Below, in pieces: positions 15,093 through 21,539 of a stretch of DNA of 21,539 nt (the stretch's first letter is position 1; each line of letters starts with the position of its first letter). Source of the stretch: a virus. The stretch covers positions 1-21,539 of the IMG/VR virus record IMGVR_UViG_3300025082_000088. One strand, 5' to 3'. Made by a program: the position numbers and the translations under genes. Below the pieces are notes generated by a model. That model did not search any database. It was not told the DNA's origin and saw only the letters and a program-made list of their open reading frames with translations.

Positions 15093-15589
15093 TGTTACCA
15101 CAAGAACCACAAAAACCCTCACTACTAGATGCCCCGATCCCTGGTGAAAGTTTGACAGCCAATCCTGGTGAGATGTCTTGGGAGACACCCCCACAGATTA
15201 ATACCCCACAGGAAGCTGTTGACCATATTAAAACACGGTTGGAAGATGAAGAGGTGTTGACAGAGCTGGTGTCATTAATTGACAGTGGGGTGTCAGCAGA
15301 GGGGATGGCAAAAACACTAGCATTCGCTGGGTTTGTGGAGGGTTTGTGGACACCTGATGTTGCTGAATTAATCCAACCAGCTATCTACCTGCACATATTA
15401 GAGATAGCTGAGGATACTGGGGTTGATGTGGTTTATAAAAATCAGGTTACTGACAACTCCCAACAGTACCGTGATAATGCTGAGTTAAGGAAAGCCCTGA
15501 AACCCGAAAGTTTATTGGACGATGAACCTGAAGAGCTACAAGCCTCTTATGTGGAAGAAGAACCACAAGCAACTGAAGGATTTATTTAG
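15092..15589 (+). CDS. Virion-region protein of unknown function (165 residues)
   Basis: The protein is acidic and mostly helical. It starts with a Pro-rich segment (PLLDAPIPGESLTANPGE type wording at 10-27), followed by MSWETPPQINTPQEAVDHI, a layout recalled from hypothetical proteins of marine phages. The core, about 38-112, has amphipathic helices, including GMAKTLAFAGFVEGLWTPDVA. The C-terminus is rich in Glu, Pro and Gln. There is no signal peptide or membrane segment. It is coupled to both neighbours: it overlaps the preceding stop by one base, and the next ATG follows its stop directly. It probably works with the flanking ejection-type proteins. The role is unknown. Confidence 0.5.
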   Translation: MLPQEPQKPSLLDAPIPGESLTANPGEMSWETPPQINTPQEAVDHIKTRLEDEEVLTELVSLIDSGVSAEGMAKTLAFAGFVEGLWTPDVAELIQPAIYLHILEIAEDTGVDVVYKNQVTDNSQQYRDNAELRKALKPESLLDDEPEELQASYVEEEPQATEGFI

Positions 15590-17098
15590 ATGGGATTTGC
15601 AACATCGTTTGGGACTGGCTTCTTTAGCGGCTTGGCCGATACCATTGATAAGCAGCAGGCTTCGAAGTTGAAGAGGGCTGAGTATAAAGAGGGGTTGGAG
15701 GAGAAGTACAAAAAAGATAAACTGTTGGCTGATGCTAGCAACAACGCTAAAATTAGGGCTGCTGAGATTTTAGCTGGGGCAAAGAAAAAGGCAAAAATAA
15801 AATATTTTGCTGGGATGACTAATGAATATGGGGAAGATGTAGCCATGCCAGAAAACATTTCAGCACTTGTAGACACCTTTAAAGGGGAAGAAGCAAATCC
15901 TGAAAGAGTTGTTGCTGCCTACAATGCTGCCATTAACCAGGGTATGTTTAAAACTATAACTGAAAAGGAAAAAGTTTGGGCTGCTATAGGACCTAATCTT
16001 TTAAAATATATATCCAACAAAGACCAAAAAGATATATTTGAAATACTACCCATGAAATATAGTGGGTTTTCCAAAGATAATTTTTATAAAGATAGAATTG
16101 CCCAATCTCTTTATGATAAGAAGGTTTTGTTTACTAAAAACATGTTAAGACCTTTAAATATAAAACCTGGGTACATCTCCACAACACTCGGGCTTTCCCG
16201 AGACAAAAAACTTTTGTACACTATGCTGTTAAGAAAACACCCAGGAGATATTATAACTGCTGGGCTGGAAGATAAGCCAGGTGATCAAGGTCCTAGAACA
16301 CCAGATGAACTAATATCTTATTTCACCCAAGTAGACAATATGGCTGTTTTAAATGATGGGTCTGAATATGTTGCCCCAAGTCATTTTAGGTTTGGTAAAA
16401 AACCAAGCGCTAATCCTTCTTTAGTTAGACAGGCACTGGATAACTATAATCTTTCAAAAAATGGGGCTGGAGATGCTTTAAAACTAGCTGTAATGATTGA
16501 AAGTGGGTTAACAGACCCCCATAAATATGTATTTTCTGGGGGTCTCACATCTGCCTTTGTTAGAGTTGCTAAAAGACTTTGGTCAGACCTTAGCGAACTT
16601 TCTGGTGATAGACAAGTAGTTGAAAATAGACTTGTAGCTGCATTAAATAGTGTTGGTGGGGGAAGTAGGATGACAAACAGTGGGCTTCAATTGGGGGACC
16701 ACTTGAAAAAGTCAGACAATTTTAATAACATTGTTAAGAAAATAATGCAAGACCCAACCCAAGGTCTTATTGAGTATTTATCAGTTGGTATAGCCTATGC
16801 TAAAGCTAAATCTGATGACCCTGCTGGTAGAATTTCTGAACCTGATTTTGAGCGCACATATCAGTCTTTATTTTCCGAAAAGAGATTAACCCCTCAAATT
16901 ATGAGGGATATAGCTCAAGAACTAAAAACAAACCAACTGTTTTACGGGTTAGTAGCTGAGGATATTGCCCCCACTGTAGCTGCATCTATTGCTAGACAAT
17001 ATTCCCCTGGAAAAGGTTATGATTTTAATGAGGGTGTGTATAATAAACTTGGTGTTGGTGGTGGTGGTAGACCACCATTTGATAGAGGTGGGGGGTAA
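15590..17098 (+). CDS. Internal virion / ejection-type protein (502 residues)
   Basis: The N-terminus, MGFATSFGTGFFSGLADTID, is a short amphipathic Gly/Phe-rich stretch, followed by a Lys/Glu/Ala helix (up to ~70). The rest is a mixed helical protein without recognisable enzyme motifs. The last 20 residues are a Gly-rich tail (GVGGGGRPPFDRGGG). Its position directly before the 1403-residue protein corresponds to T7 gp15 before gp16, although it is shorter than gp15. From here on the DNA is clearly AT-richer and prefers AGA/AGG over CGN for Arg. The start directly follows the previous stop codon with no gap. Confidence 0.6.
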   Translation: MGFATSFGTGFFSGLADTIDKQQASKLKRAEYKEGLEEKYKKDKLLADASNNAKIRAAEILAGAKKKAKIKYFAGMTNEYGEDVAMPENISALVDTFKGEEANPERVVAAYNAAINQGMFKTITEKEKVWAAIGPNLLKYISNKDQKDIFEILPMKYSGFSKDNFYKDRIAQSLYDKKVLFTKNMLRPLNIKPGYISTTLGLSRDKKLLYTMLLRKHPGDIITAGLEDKPGDQGPRTPDELISYFTQVDNMAVLNDGSEYVAPSHFRFGKKPSANPSLVRQALDNYNLSKNGAGDALKLAVMIESGLTDPHKYVFSGGLTSAFVRVAKRLWSDLSELSGDRQVVENRLVAALNSVGGGSRMTNSGLQLGDHLKKSDNFNNIVKKIMQDPTQGLIEYLSVGIAYAKAKSDDPAGRISEPDFERTYQSLFSEKRLTPQIMRDIAQELKTNQLFYGLVAEDIAPTVAASIARQYSPGKGYDFNEGVYNKLGVGGGGRPPFDRGGG

Positions 17099-17105
17099 TT
17101 AAAAC

Positions 17106-20100
17106 ATGACAGATTTACACCCTACGGACCCTGAACTTGAAGCTTTGTATACAACTTTACGTAACCACAGAGCTGCTAATTATGGGCTATTGTCACGAGA
17201 TCAAAAAGTTGAAACTCTTCTGGGGTTTGATGACCTAGAGGAAAAATACAAAGGGATGTTGAGTTCCCCAGACTTTCCCTTGCCACAAGAACAAGCAGAT
17301 CAAGTTAGAAATGATCTTGCAATGATAAGTAGAGAGAAAAAAGAAAAGGGTGAAAAAGATGAGGGAGGTAAACTAAGGTATGAGTATGGTAAATTACATA
17401 ATGAAGTAGGCCAAGCCATACCAGGGTTTAAAAAAGCTCGACAAGAAGAAGATGATGAGGTCGGGGACCCCGATGAGACTAGACGAAAAGCTTTCTTTGC
17501 TAAACCCCCAGGTCAAGAACATATTGGGGAGTTAGTAGATAGAGCAGCAGGTTGGGGAGAATCCTTTGGTAAAGGGCAAGCTATGGTTGCAAACGTTTTC
17601 TCTGGACTACTGGGTAATCTACCCTTTAATGTTACCCAAAGAATACTGGGTGGTGGTAGAGAAGACAGACCCCTGATTGGTGGGAGAGAAGAAGGAGGCT
17701 GGATTGATAGAATACATTTTTCAAGGCTTTTTGACCCCACATTTACCCCTTATGATGAGGGGGAATATGTAGAGGGAGCCGGTCAAATTATACGTAAACT
17801 AGCTGAGCACTATGGGGGTGTAGACCCCGGGGTAAAGTTGTATAAAGACCCCGCTAACTGGGTAGATGCTGCTCTACATATTGGTTTTGAAGCTGGTCCA
17901 ATGTCTATAGCTTTTCTTGCCCCCTCTTTGTTCAGGGCACGACAATTATACAAAGCATTAAATAAAGCTGAAGCTAAGGATGCTGCTGCAATAGGTGCTG
18001 GTCGCTATATGTCTGGTAGATATATAGATGATTTGACAGGTGAAACTAGATATTTACCCGGTACGTATGTTGAGCTAGCAGAGATTGGTCCTTATGGCCC
18101 AAAGGTTGAGGCTATTTTTGATAGGGCTGGTGTGTCCTACCTCACATTTACAGAAAGCAAGAAACTAGCTAGTGAAGGTATTGTAGTAGGAGAAAAATTC
18201 TTAAGAATGGGAAGACGAGCAGCCGCAATGCGTTTACATGAAAGTGGTTTAGGTCTATATAACTTTAAAAAATATGGTCTGGAGGGTTTGATAATAGCTT
18301 CTCAAGTATCTGCTGGAGTTATGTTGCCTAAGCTTCTTGAAGGTTGGGTTGGACACGACAAGGCAAAAATGTTAGGTGAAGTTGGGGGTGGGTTTACTAT
18401 GGCCATGTTCCACAGACAACTTTCAAGGTGGCTTACTTACCCCCACAGAAAAGGGTTTGAGTTATTTGGTAAAGAAGAGCCAGCCTTTTTTAGTAAAATG
18501 TTAGATATCAGGGAGAGTGTTGTAGAGACTCTAGGTTTGGATTTAAAAAACCCAAAGTGGTTGGAAGCTCTAGCTGGTAATGAAGGTATGTGGAGAAAAA
18601 TTAAAGTTAGAGATGCTGGGGGTAAACTACGACAGCTAACAGACCATGAAAAAGGTTTTTTCACAAAAATAGCTGAGGATATAAAGTTGGGTGGAGATCG
18701 TAGTAGGATAGCAGATTTAGAAGCATCCCTAAACAACATAGCTGAAATACGCAAACTCCCAGGGATGGAAAATGTACATGTAGCCTTGGGATCAGCACTT
18801 AATTCTTGGGTGTTACAAGCTCTGACTAGAACACTTAGAAAAACAAAACTTGTGGGCACGTTTGGTAAAATTGATATGAACTCTGTTACTGAAAGTCTTG
18901 CTAAAGAAGATTTAAGAATTAGGACTAAAGGATTACAGATAGTAAAGGATATTCTAGAAAGGGTTATGGATACTTCTACAGGTACAGTTGTACCAAGGTC
19001 AGCTACAAGAGCAGTTACGCAACTCCAGCACATGTTTATAACATTAAAGAAAGCTGCTTTAGTAGATATTGATACTAGGTTTGCAACTTCCCTAGCCAGG
19101 GAAGAAACAAGTCTACAAAAAGCACTATCCAGAGATATACAAGCTTCAGCAAATACTGCATTTACAGGAAGAACTGCATCTTTGCTTGCAGATGTTAATG
19201 CTCCAAAACTATCTAAGAAGGCTTCTGGTGAAGCTCTACACAAATTAGCTAAGGAAACTATGGAACACACTGCTGAAAGGTTGCGTGGTAAACATCTTGG
19301 TAGTGTTACAGAAGTAGAGGCTAGTAAACTTTCTGATGTAGTTACAAACTCCCTTGATAGTTTAGATGCCACTATAACTCCAACTGTCAGGCGAGCAACC
19401 CCTCGTGTTTCAGTGTCTTCGTCAACACTAGCAAGAGTTAAAGAAGCATTCTTAGAGGCAGAACAAGAAAGAACTTGGCTTACCTTTAGAGATAGTGGGA
19501 TGATAAAACAAGTAGATTTTTTAAGGAAGAGGGCTGGGTTAAACACAGAAACAGTTAAATCAACGCTTCTCGAATGGGTTTATGATAACCCAAAAGAAGC
19601 TGAAAAAATGTATGCACAAGCTGTTGCCAGTTTAGGTGGGGAATTACCAGCTAAAATGAAAGTTGATGATATTCTTAGAGTTATGTCTTGGGCTAGTTCA
19701 AGAGCAGCTAGGTCAACAAACCCCACAGAAGCAGATGAATATACTAAAGTTGTAAAAGCTATTAACGATGGATTAGATGCTTCTGGGCTAACTAACATTA
19801 AAGAGTTTAGAACAGCGTGGCATGAAGAAATAGGTAATGGATTTTATAAAGCTTTTGATGCAAAGTTTGGTCCTGATAACTGGAAAACTGGGCAACTGTG
19901 GAAAGACAGTGAAACAGCCACTAAAATTCTTGGGTATATAAAGCGGCTACCCTCTGAAACCCAAGAGTGGGCAACTAATTTATGGGGTGTAAAAGGTAAA
20001 ATGCGTCCCTCTGTTGGTAGGTACCTTGCTAATGAAGTTGAACACTTAATTGGTAATATACTAACACCCACAGTAATTAGAGAAGCTAGTAAAAGTGGAA

Positions 20101-21317
20101 AATTTTCACCCCAGATTGTAGACCAACTAAAAAGTATAGTTAGTGAACCCTCATCTTTTAATGATGCTAAGGGGTTACAAAGGTATTGGCCAGCTATACA
20201 TGAACAAATTAATAGCTACATTAAAAAGGTAGAAGACTTTAACCGCGCCGGTACTTTACACGAAAGAAGAGTTGTTGATTTTAATTTAAAGAGTGAAGAA
20301 AATGTAAAAATAGCTAGAGCGTCATCAGATGCAGCTAAAAAAGTTTCTAAAGAACACAGGGCAGTTGATCTACTGGTAAAAATATCAGATGCTGCTAAGG
20401 GTGGAGAAGATGCTTTAGGTGATTACCTAGTCAAACTTGATAGTGAAGCTCTAGATGGTGTGCTTAGAGAAATTAAAAAACGCACTACTAAAAAATTCAA
20501 AGGTAAACATTCACGTTTTGCTACCAACTTTGTAGAAAACAGGATAAGAAGTGTTATAGCTAACAGAATTGTTGGTATGAGTTCAGAGTTGTTAGACATA
20601 ACTCGGGTGGTAGACGATATTGGAAAAATTAAAGGTAAATTCAGACGAGCTGTCGCAAAAATTAAAGGTAAACATAAATTCATAAGGGGATACAATCTTG
20701 AAAGTTCAATGAATATACCCTCTTTCTTACAAAACTTCAAATCTCACAAACATATTTTAGAAAAGCTGTACACCCCGGAAGAATTTAAAAAAATTGAAGA
20801 TTTAGCTATCTTCTTTACACAACGAGAAGGTGCTTTTAGTAAACTAGATGCTATAGCTTCAGGTGTTATGGGGTTGATACAGGGCTATACTGTACCAATG
20901 TTGCAGGGTAGATTATATTCTATAGCTAAAATGAAGCTCTCTAAAATGTATTTTGCTGGTGAATTAACAGCAAGACAACTACTATTAAATAGAGGAGCCA
21001 TGCTAGCTTTTACCCTTTCAAATCCAGAAGCAGCAGATATTGTATATGCCCTACTAAAATCTCCCCACCTTCTAAAACAACCCCACCAAATGACAGCTTT
21101 AAGTAGGTCAATGGTAGCTTGGGCTAGAAGTATAGAGAATGTTGACCTTAGTGCTGGAGAAAAAAGAAAAAGAAACCCCATGACAAAAACCTGGGTAAAA
21201 GATATTTCTAAAAGGAAAGATGTTAACCGAGCAGCAAAAACTACAGGTGAAGTTTTTGATACAATTCTTAAAGAGTGGAAAAAAACACCACCCAACCGCA
21301 GATTTTCACAGTTTTAG
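17106..21317 (+). CDS. Giant ejection-type internal virion protein (1403 residues)
   Basis: Size and position match the largest ejection protein of T7-like phages (gp16, about 1300 residues). The N-terminal ~130 residues are highly charged. Hydrophobic stretches occur around 253-276 (GFEAGPMSIAFLAPSLF) and 391-414 (GLIIASQVSAGVMLPKLL), followed by FTMAMFHRQL, and near 1250-1310 (GVMGLIQGYTVPML and GAMLAFTLSN). Between them lie long helical regions rich in Lys, Ala, Ser and Leu. I find no E-S-x-(F/L) with G-x-x-Q-I lysozyme motif, so the transglycosylase domain carried by T7 gp16 appears absent; enzyme domains are instead encoded near 3.5-4.3 kb. The ribosome binding site is a purine run inside the end of the preceding gene. 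Function is inferred from context and architecture. Confidence 0.62.
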   Translation: MTDLHPTDPELEALYTTLRNHRAANYGLLSRDQKVETLLGFDDLEEKYKGMLSSPDFPLPQEQADQVRNDLAMISREKKEKGEKDEGGKLRYEYGKLHNEVGQAIPGFKKARQEEDDEVGDPDETRRKAFFAKPPGQEHIGELVDRAAGWGESFGKGQAMVANVFSGLLGNLPFNVTQRILGGGREDRPLIGGREEGGWIDRIHFSRLFDPTFTPYDEGEYVEGAGQIIRKLAEHYGGVDPGVKLYKDPANWVDAALHIGFEAGPMSIAFLAPSLFRARQLYKALNKAEAKDAAAIGAGRYMSGRYIDDLTGETRYLPGTYVELAEIGPYGPKVEAIFDRAGVSYLTFTESKKLASEGIVVGEKFLRMGRRAAAMRLHESGLGLYNFKKYGLEGLIIASQVSAGVMLPKLLEGWVGHDKAKMLGEVGGGFTMAMFHRQLSRWLTYPHRKGFELFGKEEPAFFSKMLDIRESVVETLGLDLKNPKWLEALAGNEGMWRKIKVRDAGGKLRQLTDHEKGFFTKIAEDIKLGGDRSRIADLEASLNNIAEIRKLPGMENVHVALGSALNSWVLQALTRTLRKTKLVGTFGKIDMNSVTESLAKEDLRIRTKGLQIVKDILERVMDTSTGTVVPRSATRAVTQLQHMFITLKKAALVDIDTRFATSLAREETSLQKALSRDIQASANTAFTGRTASLLADVNAPKLSKKASGEALHKLAKETMEHTAERLRGKHLGSVTEVEASKLSDVVTNSLDSLDATITPTVRRATPRVSVSSSTLARVKEAFLEAEQERTWLTFRDSGMIKQVDFLRKRAGLNTETVKSTLLEWVYDNPKEAEKMYAQAVASLGGELPAKMKVDDILRVMSWASSRAARSTNPTEADEYTKVVKAINDGLDASGLTNIKEFRTAWHEEIGNGFYKAFDAKFGPDNWKTGQLWKDSETATKILGYIKRLPSETQEWATNLWGVKGKMRPSVGRYLANEVEHLIGNILTPTVIREASKSGKFSPQIVDQLKSIVSEPSSFNDAKGLQRYWPAIHEQINSYIKKVEDFNRAGTLHERRVVDFNLKSEENVKIARASSDAAKKVSKEHRAVDLLVKISDAAKGGEDALGDYLVKLDSEALDGVLREIKKRTTKKFKGKHSRFATNFVENRIRSVIANRIVGMSSELLDITRVVDDIGKIKGKFRRAVAKIKGKHKFIRGYNLESSMNIPSFLQNFKSHKHILEKLYTPEEFKKIEDLAIFFTQREGAFSKLDAIASGVMGLIQGYTVPMLQGRLYSIAKMKLSKMYFAGELTARQLLLNRGAMLAFTLSNPEAADIVYALLKSPHLLKQPHQMTALSRSMVAWARSIENVDLSAGEKRKRNPMTKTWVKDISKRKDVNRAAKTTGEVFDTILKEWKKTPPNRRFSQF

Positions 21318-21327
21318 AGGGTATAAC

Positions 21328-21539
21328 ATGAAACCCCTATTCCTAGTACTAGCACTATCTGTAGGCTTACTAACAGCTAGCCCGACACTGGCACAAAACG
21401 AACAAGGCTTCCAGGTTGGGGACACAAGACCCATCAGAGCCTTCTGTGCAAAGATGGAAGAGTATCTTGAGATGGTTGCAGTCCACAAGCAACAGGGTAT
21501 GCAAGCTGCCCAGGCAAAGTGGCGAAAGAAGATCATGGA
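21328..21539 (+). CDS. Secreted protein, N-terminal fragment (cut by window end)
   Basis: The frame opens at the ATG at 21328, with GAGGG upstream, and continues to the end of the window without a stop, giving 70 full codons. It begins with a clean signal peptide, MKPLFLVLALSVGLLTASPT, ending in TLA before QNEQG, a plausible signal peptidase I site. The mature part visible is hydrophilic, with one Cys (FCAKMEEYLEM) and a basic stretch (AKWRKKIM). Exported small proteins are uncommon inside phage structural operons, so it may act in the periplasm during lysis or superinfection exclusion. There is no recognisable family in the visible part. Confidence 0.65.
   Translation, partial: MKPLFLVLALSVGLLTASPTLAQNEQGFQVGDTRPIRAFCAKMEEYLEMVAVHKQQGMQAAQAKWRKKIM

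Noticed and set aside
18437-19546. Long open frame (369 codons) on the minus strand
   Set aside because: It lies wholly inside the 1403-residue gene, follows its codon pattern in antisense, and has Ser/Leu-rich, motif-free translation. All genes around it are on the + strand.

Overview
The window is a late (virion structure) region of a double-stranded DNA bacteriophage with a short tail. All genes lie on the + strand, tightly packed and often with overlapping stop and start codons. The order is the one expected for a T7/P22-like podovirus: scaffold, major capsid, decoration-type protein, two tail-tube/connector proteins, fibre cassette, then a set of large ejection-type proteins. I see no integrase, tRNA, CRISPR array, IS element or polymerase. 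Sequence style (marine-phage fibre motifs such as GHSHDG and YLRGDN, tiny conserved ORFs, a stand-alone lysozyme-like gene beside the capsid genes) suggests an aquatic, probably marine, phage of a Gram-negative bacterium. The host cannot be named. All family assignments are from recognition of motifs, not from a search.

Layout. (1) 1-112: C-terminus of an upstream gene, by position probably the portal, but not recognisable. (2) 105-4305: a 1250-residue composite protein ending in a SleB-type cell-wall hydrolase domain, followed directly by a 148-residue lysozyme/transglycosylase-like protein. (3) 4306-4418: a non-coding leader with two small hairpins. (4) 4419-6677: scaffold, major capsid protein and a small structural protein, closed by a strong stem-loop at 6683-6715. 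(5) 6741-9340: tail-tube A-like protein carrying an extra beta-sandwich domain, and a P22 gp10 / tail-tube B-like protein. (6) 9343-13158: fibre/host-contact cassette, with a repeat fibre, a small beta-rich protein, a C1q-like fibre, a second fibre with the same N-terminal peptide, and several small genes including two micro-ORFs of 45 and 36 codons. (7) 13183-21317: five genes for ejection or internal virion proteins (518, 111, 165, 502 and 1403 residues). (8) 21328-end: start of a secreted protein with a signal peptide.

How they work together: scaffold and coat build the procapsid, the tail-tube proteins close the portal vertex, the fibres contact the host, and the five downstream proteins probably form the conduit for DNA ejection. 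The two peptidoglycan hydrolases would open the cell wall during entry or lysis.

The main points for a second look are these. The fibre holds 81-codon repeats whose first two copies differ at 40 synonymous codons but only one amino acid. A hairpin sits where T7 has its late terminator. The tail-tube protein carries a domain insertion. The giant first protein has regularly recurring Y-(Q/K)-(D/E)-G-G motifs. The fibre cassette is GC-richer than the AT-rich ejection genes. I did not find a clear new enzymatic or defence system.
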